Under the pieces are notes generated by a model, which was not told the origin of the DNA, did no database searches, and saw only the letters and a program-made list of their open reading frames with translations. DNA of 64,000 nt from Streptomyces sp. CB03234 (GTDB lineage: Bacteria; Actinomycetota; Actinomycetes; Streptomycetales; Streptomycetaceae): assembly GCF_001905885.1 (NCBI RefSeq), contig NZ_LIYH01000010.1, positions 62,001 to 126,000 of the forward strand. Direction: 5' to 3'. Below are positions 1 through 7,997 of the stretch, in pieces (position 1 is the first letter of the stretch; each line of letters starts with the position of its first letter). The position numbers and the translations under genes were made by a program.

Positions 1-977
1 AGCAGCTGCTGCTTCTTCCCGGCCCGTACCAGTTCCCACTTGACACGGTCGACGGCGGGCAACTCCTCGACGACTCCGGGGGCCGCCTCGTCGAGGAACG
101 CCCGTGCCTCGCGGAGGAAGTGGTCGTGCACCTCCTCGTCGGCGTCCAGCAGGGCGTCGAGGTGGAGGAGGAGGTCGGACTTCAGACACGCCAGGTCGTA
201 GCGCCGCTTGTGCTCCGCGTACTCCGGTGTCCGGTGCCCGTCCAGGAAGCGGCTCACCGACCGGACGGCGGAGAAGCGGTCCCGGACGTTGTCCAGCTCG
301 GTGAGGCGCTGGGTGATGGAGGGGCCCGCGCCGCCGTCACGGCGGCGCCAGAAGTAGACGTGGTCGCTGACGACGTCCACCGCCCCGGCGCTGTAGTGGG
401 CGTAGAGATTGACCCAGATGTCCTCGTAGACCACCCCCTCGGGGAACGCGATGCGGTGGCGGTCCCAGAACGACCTGCGGAACACCTTGTTCCAGACGGT
501 GCGGTCGTACAGCAGCTCGGGCGTACGGGAGATGTGGGTACGGCGGCGCGCGCGCCGCATGGGGGCGCCGTGCAGCTTCGACTGCCAGATCCGCTGCGAG
601 TTCATCATCCGCACGTTGCCGGAGACGAAGTCGGAGCCGCTCTCCTCCAGGGTGCCGATCAGCAGTTCGTAGGCGTAGTCGGGCAGGACGTCGTCCCCGT
701 CGACGAAGGCCAGGAACTCGGCCCCCGGGTGAGCGGCGCGGATTCCGGTGTTGCGCGCGTGGCCCGGGCCCCGCGCCTCCTGCCGGATGAGGCGGAAGCG
801 CCCGTCCCGCCGGCAGAACTCCTCCGCCAGGGCGCCCGAGCCGTCCGTCGACCCGTCGTCGACGAGTACGACCTCGAAGTCCTCGAAGACCTGCAGGGCG
901 ATCGACTTCAGGCACTCCTCCAGGTACGGTTCGACGTCCTGGAACGGCACGACGATGCTCAGGCGCGGTGTGGTCAT
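1..977 (-). CDS. Family 2 glycosyltransferase, probably N-terminal part of a teichoic-acid glycosyl/glycerophosphotransferase (C-term cut)
   Basis: The reverse strand from ATG at 977 reads without a stop to the window edge, so about 325 residues are visible and the C-terminus is missing. The first residues carry the GT-A entry SIVVPFQDVEPYLEECL, followed by EVVLVDDGSTDGS and the metal-binding segment FVDGDDVLPDYA, the normal order for GT2 enzymes using nucleotide sugars. The later part (WNKVFRRSFWD, VYEDIWVN) resembles the N-terminal half of Streptomyces bifunctional glycosyltransferase/CDP-glycerol glycerophosphotransferases, which act in wall polymer synthesis. That second domain would lie outside the window, so the bifunctional call is inference. 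No signal peptide is seen, consistent with a cytosolic enzyme. Confidence 0.85.
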   Translation of the reverse strand, partial: MTTPRLSIVVPFQDVEPYLEECLKSIALQVFEDFEVVLVDDGSTDGSGALAEEFCRRDGRFRLIRQEARGPGHARNTGIRAAHPGAEFLAFVDGDDVLPDYAYELLIGTLEESGSDFVSGNVRMMNSQRIWQSKLHGAPMRRARRRTHISRTPELLYDRTVWNKVFRRSFWDRHRIAFPEGVVYEDIWVNLYAHYSAGAVDVVSDHVYFWRRRDGGAGPSITQRLTELDNVRDRFSAVRSVSRFLDGHRTPEYAEHKRRYDLACLKSDLLLHLDALLDADEEVHDHFLREARAFLDEAAPGVVEELPAVDRVKWELVRAGKKQQL

Positions 978-1198
978 GGTCCCTTCCCGTCCTCCGGCTC
1001 CCGGGGCGTCGCGGCCGGCGGTCCGCGCGAGTTCGCGCCCTTGGTGAGTCTGTCGCCGACGGGCAGCCCGGAACCGGGCCCAAGGTCCGCTCCGACCAGG
1101 CCTTTGGGCCTGATGCGCGGGGGAGTGCGTCGCGTCGCCCTGCTGTCCGGCAGCCGACGCGGGCCGGGAGTCGCGGCCGCAACGGGTACACCGACGAA

Positions 1199-1230
1199 GG
1201 CCAGGAGCGCACGCTCGTACGCTCCTGGCC
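1199..1230 (-). terminator. Hairpin, probable transcription terminator
   Basis: GGCCAGGAGCG at 1199-1209 is the exact reverse complement of CGCTCCTGGCC at 1220-1230, giving an 11-bp stem around a 10-nt loop. It lies about 235 bases downstream of the leftward Clp-N-domain gene. There is no U tract, which is common for Streptomyces terminators. It could instead end stray transcription from either side. Confidence 0.55.
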
Positions 1231-1279
1231 AGGGGTGGTGCGGGAGGCTCAGGCACCGGGGGCTCTGTCGCCCGCGGAC

Positions 1280-1442
1280 GCCACGGGCCCGACACCGAGG
1301 CCGCCCGCCCCCTGAGGGGCGCCACCGGCCCGACACCGAGGCCGCCCGCCCCCCGAGGGGCGCCACGGGCCCGACACCACGGCCCGTCCTCGCGGCCTCA
1401 CGGCCGGCTCACGGCCCGTTCTCGCGGCCTCACCGGCCGGCT
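1280..1442. repeat. Two adjacent tandem repeats (41-bp and about 32-bp units)
   Basis: A 41-bp unit starting GCCACGGGCCCGACACC occupies 1280-1320 and is repeated at 1321-1361 with two or three changes; a third, partial copy starts at 1362. Directly after it a 32/33-bp unit (CACGGCCCGT..., 1378-1409 and 1410-1442) is present twice. The arrays begin just downstream of the stop of the gene ending at 1466. Unit lengths that are not multiples of three and the intergenic position argue against a coding role. Confidence 0.75.
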
Positions 1443-1465
1443 GACGGCGGCCCGCCCGACCGGCC

Positions 1466-2203
1466 TCAGGCCTCCCCGGCGGCCTGCGCGGCCGCGGCCA
1501 CCGCCGCGGTCAGGTGCGCTTCGGCGGCCGCCTTGTCGACGCCGAGGCCGGTGAGGAGGCCCTTGCCGTCCTCGAACTCCAAGAGGGCGAGCAGGATGTG
1601 CTCGGTCCCGATGTAGTTGTGGCCGAGCCGCAGGGCCTCGCGGAACGTCAGCTCCAGGACCTTCTTCGCCCGGGCGTCGAAGGGGACGAGGTCGGGCACG
1701 CTGTCCGCCTCCGGCGGGAGCGCAGCGGTCGCCTCCTGCCGGACGGTGTCCAGGAGCACCCCCTGGGCGACGATCGCCTTGGCGGCGAGCGCCTCGGGCT
1801 CGTGCAGCAGGCCGAGCACCAGGTGTTCGGTGCGGATCTCGTCGTTCCGCGCCGCGTGGGCCTCGTTCTGCGAGGCCATCACGACGTTGCGGGCGCGCTC
1901 GGTGAAGCGGCTGAACCCCTGGGAGGGGTCCAGGTCCGGCGACTCGCCGGCCTTCGGTACGAAACGCTTCTGGGCGGCCTGCCGGGTGACGCCCATGCTC
2001 TTGCCGATGTCGGTCCAGGAGGCGCCCGAGCGCCTGGCCTGGTCCACGAAGTGGCCGATCAGGTGGTCCGCCAGTTCGCCGAGGTGGTCGGCGGCGATCA
2101 CGGCGTCGGAGAGCTGGTCGAGAGCGTCGGTGTGGGCCTTCTTGATGGCCTCGATGAGGTCGTCGAGGCGGACGGGATGCGTCATGCCGACTGGATTCGT
2201 CAT
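1466..2203 (-). CDS. HTH protein with Clp N-terminal repeat domains
   Basis: The 245-residue protein has a helix-turn-helix-like segment at about 60-80 (SWTDIGKSMGVTRQAAQKRF), followed by two Clp-N-type repeats at about 98-160 (FTERARNVV, RTEHLVLGLL) and 172-235 (FDARAKKVLEL, GTEHILLALL). There is no AAA+ module, so it is not a Clp ATPase. Known relatives in actinomycetes combine a DNA-binding region with a Clp-N peptide-binding domain; a regulator that senses stress or proteolysis partners is a reasonable inference. The start at 2203 is preferred because a good promoter places the transcript start on this ATG (leaderless). The ATG at 2185 is the alternative. Paired palindromes over the promoter suggest autoregulation. 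Confidence 0.8.
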   Translation of the reverse strand: MTNPVGMTHPVRLDDLIEAIKKAHTDALDQLSDAVIAADHLGELADHLIGHFVDQARRSGASWTDIGKSMGVTRQAAQKRFVPKAGESPDLDPSQGFSRFTERARNVVMASQNEAHAARNDEIRTEHLVLGLLHEPEALAAKAIVAQGVLLDTVRQEATAALPPEADSVPDLVPFDARAKKVLELTFREALRLGHNYIGTEHILLALLEFEDGKGLLTGLGVDKAAAEAHLTAAVAAAAQAAGEA

Positions 2204-2204
2204 G

Positions 2205-2250
2205 TGTCAACCGTAGGTTGACAACAGGGAGTCGTCAACCGGGAGTTGAC
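2205..2250 (-). promoter_or_regulatory. Leaderless promoter embedded in tandem palindromic operators
   Basis: On the reverse strand TTGACG (2238-2233) and TACGGT (2215-2210) are 17 bases apart, and the expected start point falls on the A of the ATG at 2203. The -10 lies inside a perfect palindrome TGTCAACC-GTA-GGTTGACA (2205-2223). The -35 lies inside a second one, GTCAAC-CGGGA-GTTGAC (2234-2250). Both share GTCAACC/GTTGAC arms with centres 28 bp apart. A dimeric repressor bound here would block the polymerase; the gene's own HTH product is the obvious candidate. Confidence 0.7.
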
Positions 2251-2321
2251 ATCTCGTGCGCTCTCGCGCGTTCGCCATTCCGAACGCCGGACGGCCAATT
2301 GGGCAATGTCTGCGCGAACCA

Positions 2322-2388
2322 TTGACGCGAATGATGTTCGAACCTACGGTCCCGTTCGAAGTTGCGAGCGCCATTCGATATACCGAAC
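2322..2388 (+). promoter_or_regulatory. Promoter and three-part operator of the arabinose-uptake operon
   Basis: TTGACG (2322-2327) and TACGGT (2345-2350) with a 17-bp spacer form a strong housekeeping-type promoter. Four bases later starts a 35-nt element: GTTCGAAGTTGC (2354-2365), seven bases, then the imperfect palindrome ATTCGATATACCGAAC (2373-2388). The same arrangement recurs at 22689-22723. A direct repeat plus a palindrome is how some IclR-family operators (PcaU/PobR type) are built; that assignment is inference, and no IclR gene is in the window. Confidence 0.65.
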
Positions 2389-2404
2389 ATTACAGGGGGT
2401 GGGG

Positions 2405-3727
2405 ATGGGACTTCCTTCCCTGAGCCGCAGACAACTGCTCACCGCGACGGGCGGCGCCCTCGCCGCGGGCGCGGCGGGCTGCGCCGCGCCGCGGACCGTC
2501 GGTGGGGGACGGACCAGGCTCCGCTACTGGCACCTCTTCGGGGGCGGTGACGGCATCAACATGCGAGCGATGATCGACGCCTTCCGCGCCGCACACCCGC
2601 ACATCGCCGTCGAGGCCGCCACCTTCCAGTGGGGCGCCCCCTACTACACCAAGCTCGGCATGGCCGGCGCCGGAGGCCGGGCGCCCGAGGTCGCCGTCCT
2701 CCACCTCGCCCGGCTCGCCGGCTTCGCCCCGGGCCGGCTGCTCGACGCCTTCGACCTCGACCTGCTCGCCGAACACGGCGTCCACGCCGACGACTTCCCC
2801 GACGGCATCTGGCGGCGCGGCGGCGTCGACGGCAAGCAGTACGCCGTACCGCTCGACACCCACCCCATGGTGCTCTTCCACAACACCGAGGTGTGCGAGA
2901 AGGCCGGGCTGCTCGACACCGACGGGACCCTCCGCCCCATCGAGGGAGCCGAGCAGTTCACCGCCGCCCTCCGCGCCGTCAGGAAGGTCACCGGCAGGCC
3001 CGCCCTCGTCACCGAGACGCTCGGCGCCGACTGCATCGGCCCGTGGCGCGTGTTCTCCACCCTGTACTCCCAACTGGGCGGCACCATCCTCACGCCCGAC
3101 GGCACGAGCCTCGCCATCGACGACACCAAGGCGCTCACCGCCCTGGAGTACATGCGCATGCTCGTCGACGAGGGCCTCGCCGTGCGGCGCGTCGACTACG
3201 TCGGGGCCGTCGGCGTCTTCAACAACGGTGACACCGGCTTCTACCTCAACGGCGAGTGGGAGATGAGCTCCTTCCTCACCACCGGACTGCCGTTCTCCGT
3301 GACCCGCGTACCGAACCTGTTCGGCCGCCCCACCGCCCAGGCCGACTGCCACGCCTTTGTCCTGCCGCACCAGAAGGACCGGGGCGGAGCGACTAACGAG
3401 GCCGCACACGCCTTCGTCGCCTGGCTGCTGAAGAACACCGTCGAATGGGCCAAGGGCGGACACGTGCCCGCCTACCTGCCCACCCTCGCCAAACCCGAGT
3501 ACCTGCAGCTCACCCCGCAGTCCGCCTACCGCTCCGTCGTCGACGACGTGGCGCTCGACGAGCCCGCCTGGTTCGCCGGCTCCGCCTCCGTCATGTGGAT
3601 CGAACTGGGCGCCGTCTTCTCCGGCGTCCTCACCGGATCACGCACCCCCCGAGGCGCCCTCACCGAGGCGAAGTCCCGGCTCCGCACCCTCCTCCAGACG
3701 CCGAACCCCTTCGGAGGCACCGCATGA
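2405..3727 (+). CDS. ABC sugar-binding lipoprotein (arabinose/arabino-oligosaccharide type inferred)
   Basis: This 440-residue family 1 extracellular solute-binding protein starts with a twin-arginine signal (SRRQLLTA) and a lipobox ending in Cys26 (AAGC), so it is probably a Tat-exported lipoprotein on the outer face of the membrane. The following RLRYWHLFGGGDG is typical of sugar-binding components. The ATG at 2405 follows AGGGGGTGGGG and gives the signal peptide directly; a longer frame from 2246 would run through the promoter. It overlaps the next gene by 4 bases, and the operon ends with arabinan enzymes, which suggests arabinose or arabino-oligosaccharides as ligand. No ATPase gene is in the operon; Streptomyces sugar importers often use a shared MsiK-type ATPase. 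Confidence 0.87.
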   Translation: MGLPSLSRRQLLTATGGALAAGAAGCAAPRTVGGGRTRLRYWHLFGGGDGINMRAMIDAFRAAHPHIAVEAATFQWGAPYYTKLGMAGAGGRAPEVAVLHLARLAGFAPGRLLDAFDLDLLAEHGVHADDFPDGIWRRGGVDGKQYAVPLDTHPMVLFHNTEVCEKAGLLDTDGTLRPIEGAEQFTAALRAVRKVTGRPALVTETLGADCIGPWRVFSTLYSQLGGTILTPDGTSLAIDDTKALTALEYMRMLVDEGLAVRRVDYVGAVGVFNNGDTGFYLNGEWEMSSFLTTGLPFSVTRVPNLFGRPTAQADCHAFVLPHQKDRGGATNEAAHAFVAWLLKNTVEWAKGGHVPAYLPTLAKPEYLQLTPQSAYRSVVDDVALDEPAWFAGSASVMWIELGAVFSGVLTGSRTPRGALTEAKSRLRTLLQTPNPFGGTA

Positions 3728-4620
3728 GTGCGACCGTACGGCGTCACTGGAGCGAACACGGGCTCGTCTTCATCGCCCCCTTCCTCCTCGTCTACGCCCT
3801 CTTCCTCCTCTGGCCGCTGCTCTCCGGCATCGGCATGAGCCTGAGCAGCGACAACATCGCCGGTACGGGCGGCGACTTCATCGGCCTGGACAACTACGCC
3901 GAAGCCCTGAAGGACCCCAACGTCTGGTCGTCCCTCTGGAACACCGTCTGGTTCACGGTCCTGTCGACCGTCCCCCTGGTGCTCACCGGCCTCGTCCTGG
4001 CCCTGCTCGCCCACCACCTGCCCTTCGTGCAGTGGCTGTGGCGGCTCGCCTGGTTCGCGCCGTTCCTGCTGCCCTCCGGCGTCGTCGGCCTGCTCTTCCT
4101 CTGGGTGATCTTCCCGTCGGACTTCGGCTTCGCCGACCAGGCGCTCGCCGCCGTCGGCCTGCACCCCGGCATCGGCTGGCTCACCGACGAGCGGTACGCG
4201 ATGCTCTCCATCGTCCTCACCACCGTCTGGTGGACCGTCGGCTTCAACTTCCTGCTCTACCTCGCCGCACTCCAGGCCATCCCCCAGCACCTGTACGAAG
4301 CCGCCGCACTCGACGGCGCCGGCCCCTGGCACCGGCTGCGCCACGTCACCCTGCCCATGCTGCGCACCACCACGGGCGTGATCGTCGTCCTCCAGGTCCT
4401 CGCCTCGCTGAAGATCTTCGACCAGGTCTACATCATGACCGGCGGCGGCCCCGACGACGCGACCCGGCCGATCCTCCAGTACGTCTACCAGGCCGGCTTC
4501 ACCGGCTACCGGATCGGCTACGCGTCGGCCGTCTCGTACCTCTTCTTCGCCCTGATCCTGCTCGTCTCCCTGGCACATCTGCGCCTGTCCCGCCGTACGC
4601 GTGAGGAGAACACCCGATGA
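3724..4620 (+). CDS. Sugar ABC transporter permease (MalF-like)
   Basis: A 298-residue membrane protein with about six hydrophobic segments, beginning LVFIAPFLLVYALFLLWPLL. It carries the inner-membrane EAA loop YEAAALDGAGPWHRL near residue 195, which contacts the ATPase. It belongs to the binding-protein-dependent transport permease family and would pair with the next gene as a heterodimeric channel. The start codon overlaps the stop of the binding-protein gene (ATGA), indicating translational coupling. Confidence 0.9.
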   Translation: MSATVRRHWSEHGLVFIAPFLLVYALFLLWPLLSGIGMSLSSDNIAGTGGDFIGLDNYAEALKDPNVWSSLWNTVWFTVLSTVPLVLTGLVLALLAHHLPFVQWLWRLAWFAPFLLPSGVVGLLFLWVIFPSDFGFADQALAAVGLHPGIGWLTDERYAMLSIVLTTVWWTVGFNFLLYLAALQAIPQHLYEAAALDGAGPWHRLRHVTLPMLRTTTGVIVVLQVLASLKIFDQVYIMTGGGPDDATRPILQYVYQAGFTGYRIGYASAVSYLFFALILLVSLAHLRLSRRTREENTR

Positions 4621-5447
4621 GACCCCGCTGGACCCCGGGCCGCGCGGCGATGCTGCTCGCCGCGCTCGCCCTGGTGGTGGTCTGGGTGCTGCCGCTCGCC
4701 TGGGCCGTCGCGACCTCGCTCAAACCGGAGAGCGAGACGACGAGGACGCCCCTGGAGTGGTTCGGCTCGACGCTCACCCTCGACGCCTACCGGCAGGTGT
4801 GGAAGTCCGGCGACCTCACCCAGTGGATGGTCAACTCCGCCTACATCTCCGTCATGACCACCCTGCTGACGGTCGTCCTGTGCGCGATGGCCGCCTACGG
4901 CTTCGCCCGCACCGACTTCCGAGGACGGCGGACGCTGTACGGGATCGTCCTCGCCGGCATCATGGTGCCGCCGCAGGTCCTGATCGCCCCGCTGTTCGCG
5001 GAGATGGTCCAGCTCGGCCTCGTCGACACCTACTGGGGCGTCATCCTGCCCCAGGTCGCCGTCCCCGCCATGGTGTTCATCCTGGTGAAGTTCTTCGACG
5101 GCGTGCCGCGCGAGCTGGAGGAGGCCGCCTTCGTCGACGGCGCCGGCCGCTGGCGGGTCTTCTGGACCATCGTGATGCCGCTGTCCCGGCCGGTCCTCGC
5201 GGCCGTCGCGATCTTCACCTTCATCTCCACCTGGAACAACTTCCTCTGGCCGTTCCTGGTGACCACCGACCCGAACGGCATGACCCTCCCCGTCGGACTG
5301 GTCAACGTCCAGTCCTCCTACGGAGTCCGCTACGCCCAGATGATGGCGTCCGTCGTCGTCGCGGGACTCCCGCTGCTGATCGTCTTCGCGCTCTTCCAGC
5401 GCCAGATCGTCCGCGGTGTCGCCCACACCGGCCTGGCCGGCCAGTAG
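4617..5447 (+). CDS. Sugar ABC transporter permease (MalG-like)
   Basis: This 276-residue protein is the second channel subunit. It starts with a hydrophobic helix (LLAALALVVVWVLPLAWAV), followed by KPESETTRTP, a periplasm-facing segment common in MalG-type subunits, and has the EAA loop LEEAAFVDGAGRWRVF near residue 165. It overlaps the previous permease by 4 bases (ATGA). The stop is 24 bases before the GH51 gene, so import and hydrolysis are transcribed together. Confidence 0.9.
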   Translation: MRPRWTPGRAAMLLAALALVVVWVLPLAWAVATSLKPESETTRTPLEWFGSTLTLDAYRQVWKSGDLTQWMVNSAYISVMTTLLTVVLCAMAAYGFARTDFRGRRTLYGIVLAGIMVPPQVLIAPLFAEMVQLGLVDTYWGVILPQVAVPAMVFILVKFFDGVPRELEEAAFVDGAGRWRVFWTIVMPLSRPVLAAVAIFTFISTWNNFLWPFLVTTDPNGMTLPVGLVNVQSSYGVRYAQMMASVVVAGLPLLIVFALFQRQIVRGVAHTGLAGQ

Positions 5448-5471
5448 CACCGCCTTCCCCGAAGGAGCCGC

Positions 5472-7004
5472 ATGACACCCCGTTCCGCCCGATTCACGCT
5501 CGACCCCGCCTTCACGGTCGGCGAGGTCGCCCCCCGCCTGTTCGGCTCGTTCGTCGAGCACCTCGGCCGGTGCGTCTACACCGGCATATACGAACCAGGC
5601 CACCCCACCGCCGACGAGGCCGGACTGCGCACCGACGTCCTCGCCCTCATCCGCGAACTCGGCGTCACCACCATCCGCTACCCCGGCGGCAACTTCGTCT
5701 CCGGCCACCGCTGGGAGGACGGCGTCGGCCCGGTCGACCAGCGGCCGCGCCGCCTCGACCTCGCCTGGCGCTCCACCGAGACCAACCGCTTCGGCCTCGG
5801 CGAGTACATGGCCTTCCTCAAGAAGATCGGCCCCCAGGCCGAACCCATGATGGCCGTCAACCTCGGCACCCGCGGTGTCGCCGAAGCACTCCAGCTCCAG
5901 GAGTACGCCAACCACCCCGGCGGCACCGAGCTGTCCGAGCGCCGGATCGCCCACGGCGACAAGGACCCGTACGGCATCCGGCTGTGGTGCCTCGGCAACG
6001 AGATGGACGGCCCCTGGCAGCTCGGCCACAAGACGGCCCGGGAGTACGGGCGGCTCGCCGCCGAGACCGCGCGCGCCATGCGCCAGATGGACCCGGACAT
6101 CGAACTGGTGGCGTGCGGCAGTTCGGGCCGCTCCATGGAGACCTTCGCCGCGTGGGAGGCGGCCGTCCTCGCCGAGACGTACGACGACGTCGACCACATC
6201 TCGCTCCACGCCTACTACGAGGAACTCGACGGCGACCGCGACTCCTTCCTCGCCTCCGCCGTCGACATGGAGGCCTTCATCGAGGAGGTGGTCGCCACCT
6301 GCGACCACATGGGCGCCCGGCTGAAGTCACCGAAGAAGATCAACCTCTCCTTCGACGAATGGAACGTCTGGTACCTCAGCCGCTACCAGGACCAGGCCGC
6401 CACCCAGCCCCTGGACTGGCCCGAGGCCCCGCGCCTGCTGGAGGACAGCTACTCCGTCACCGACGCCGTCGTCTTCGGCTCCCTGCTGATCGCCCTGCTG
6501 CGCCACGCCGACCGCGTCACCGTCGCCTGCCTCGCCCAGCTCGTCAACGTCATCGCCCCGATCATGACCGAGCCGGGCGGCCCCGCCTGGCGGCAGACCA
6601 CGTTCTTCCCCTTCGCCCAGGCCTCCCGCCACGGGCGGGGCCGCGTCCTGGACGTACGGGTCGACTCACCCACGTACACCACGGCGAAGTACGGCGAGGT
6701 GCCGCTGCTGCACGCCACGGCGGTACGCGGCGACGACGGCACCGTCACCGTCTTCGCCGTCAACCGCGACCGGAGCGCGCCGCTGCCGCTCGAAGTGGAC
6801 CTGCGCGGGCTGGACCCGGCGCACGTCATCGAGCACACCGCGCTCGCCGACGCCGACCCCGACGCCCGCAACACCCTCGACGACCCCGAGCGCGTCACCC
6901 CGCACACCGTGCCGAAGACCACCCTCACGGACGGCGCCCTGCACGCCGTCCTGGAGCCCATGTCGTGGAACGTGATCCGGCTCGCCGGCGCGGGGCAGCC
7001 ATGA
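5472..7004 (+). CDS. abfA: Alpha-N-arabinofuranosidase, GH51, intracellular
   Basis: The 510-residue enzyme would remove terminal alpha-L-arabinofuranosyl groups from imported arabino-oligosaccharides. It has no signal peptide, as expected for cytosolic GH51. The N-terminal FGSFVEHLGRCVYTGIYEP and RYPGGNFVSGHRWEDGVGP are family hallmarks. The acid/base Glu177 lies in LGNEMDGPW and the nucleophile Glu296 in FDEWNVWY, close to the positions known for GH51 (about 175 and 294). Length matches the family. GAAGGAG precedes the ATG. It sits 24 bases after the permease gene and overlaps the next gene by 4 bases, giving the operon its arabinan assignment. Confidence 0.93.
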   Translation: MTPRSARFTLDPAFTVGEVAPRLFGSFVEHLGRCVYTGIYEPGHPTADEAGLRTDVLALIRELGVTTIRYPGGNFVSGHRWEDGVGPVDQRPRRLDLAWRSTETNRFGLGEYMAFLKKIGPQAEPMMAVNLGTRGVAEALQLQEYANHPGGTELSERRIAHGDKDPYGIRLWCLGNEMDGPWQLGHKTAREYGRLAAETARAMRQMDPDIELVACGSSGRSMETFAAWEAAVLAETYDDVDHISLHAYYEELDGDRDSFLASAVDMEAFIEEVVATCDHMGARLKSPKKINLSFDEWNVWYLSRYQDQAATQPLDWPEAPRLLEDSYSVTDAVVFGSLLIALLRHADRVTVACLAQLVNVIAPIMTEPGGPAWRQTTFFPFAQASRHGRGRVLDVRVDSPTYTTAKYGEVPLLHATAVRGDDGTVTVFAVNRDRSAPLPLEVDLRGLDPAHVIEHTALADADPDARNTLDDPERVTPHTVPKTTLTDGALHAVLEPMSWNVIRLAGAGQP

Positions 7005-7997
7005 GCCGCCCCCGCCGCCCCCGCCGCCTCCGTACGGTCCGGCTGCTCGCCCTCCCGGCCGCCGTACTCCTCGCCCTCGCGCCGTCCACGGCCCACGCCT
7101 ACCCGGGCCCCGGCCACGTCACCGGCGACGTCGTCGTCCACGACCCGACCATGCTGCGCACCCCGTCCGGCCAGTACCTGCTGTACTCCACCGGCGACGG
7201 CCTCCAACTGCGCACCTCCACCGACCGCGTCCACTTCAGCCGCGACAGCTCCGCCTTCCCGACCCGCCCCACCTGGTGGCGCCAGTACAACGGCACCGCG
7301 GACGTGTGGGCGCCGGACATCTCGTACCACGGCGGCAGGTACCTGATGTACTACGCCGTCTCCTCCTTCGGCTCCAACACCTCCGCGATCGGCCTGGCGA
7401 CCTCCGCCACCGGCCGGCCCGGCAGCTGGACCGACCACGGACCCGTGTACACCTCCACCTCCTCCAGCGACCAGCGACTACAACGCCATCGACCCCCACC
7501 TCTTCGTCGACGGCGACGGCAAGTGGTGGCTGTCCTTCGGCTCCTGGTGGACCGGGATCAAGATGATCCGGATCAACCCCGGCACCGGGAAGCAGCACGC
7601 GACCGACACCGCGCGCCGCTCCCTCGCCTCCCGGCCCACCGGCACCAAGGCCGTCGAGGCGCCCTCGATCGTCAAACGGGGCAGCTACTACTACCTGTTC
7701 GCGTCGTACGACACCTGCTGCGCGGGCACCGACTCCACGTACAAGATCAAGGTCGGCCGCGCGACGCGTGTCACCGGCCCGTACTACGACAGGAACGGCG
7801 TCAGCATGCTCAACAACGGCGGCACGCCCGTCCTGGAGAGCCACGGCCGGTACATCGGGCCCGGCGGCCAGTCCCTCATGGCGGACGTCGACGGCGACCT
7901 GCTCGTGTACCACTACTACGACGGCCAGGACAACGGCACGCCCAAGCTGGGCGTCAACCTCCTGAACTGGAGCAGCGGGTGGCCCGTCGCCTACTGA
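7001..7997 (+). pseudogene. Secreted endo-1,5-alpha-L-arabinanase-like GH43, frameshifted
   Basis: Residues from 7001 read as a signal peptide (cleavage after AHA near residue 33) and the first blade of GH43 (VVHDPTML with the catalytic base Asp, then VWAPDISYHGGRYLMYY). After about residue 155 the frame is lost. The remainder continues in another frame (AIDPHLFVDGDGKWW with the second Asp, KAVEAPSI with the acid Glu) to the stop at 7997. AGCGACC occurs twice in tandem at 7466-7479; removing one copy restores STSSSDYNAIDPHLF. The product from this sequence would lack two of three catalytic residues. It may be a true mutation or a sequencing error. The family hydrolyses arabinan outside the cell, upstream of the importer. 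Confidence 0.85.

Larger units (their letters stand above)
978..1465. other. Intergenic region with hairpin and tandem repeats
   Basis: These 488 bases lie between two leftward genes. The part next to 977 must hold the start signals of the glycosyltransferase, but I cannot point to a convincing -35/-10 pair. The rest contains the hairpin at 1199-1230 and the GC-rich tandem repeats at 1280-1442, listed separately. Open frames crossing this stretch lack a start with a ribosome site or any recognisable protein, so I call no gene here. Confidence 0.7.

Noticed and set aside
2246..2404. Extended N-terminus for the first sugar-binding protein
   Set aside because: It would pass through a strong promoter and operator; the ATG at 2405 has a ribosome site and begins directly with a signal peptide.
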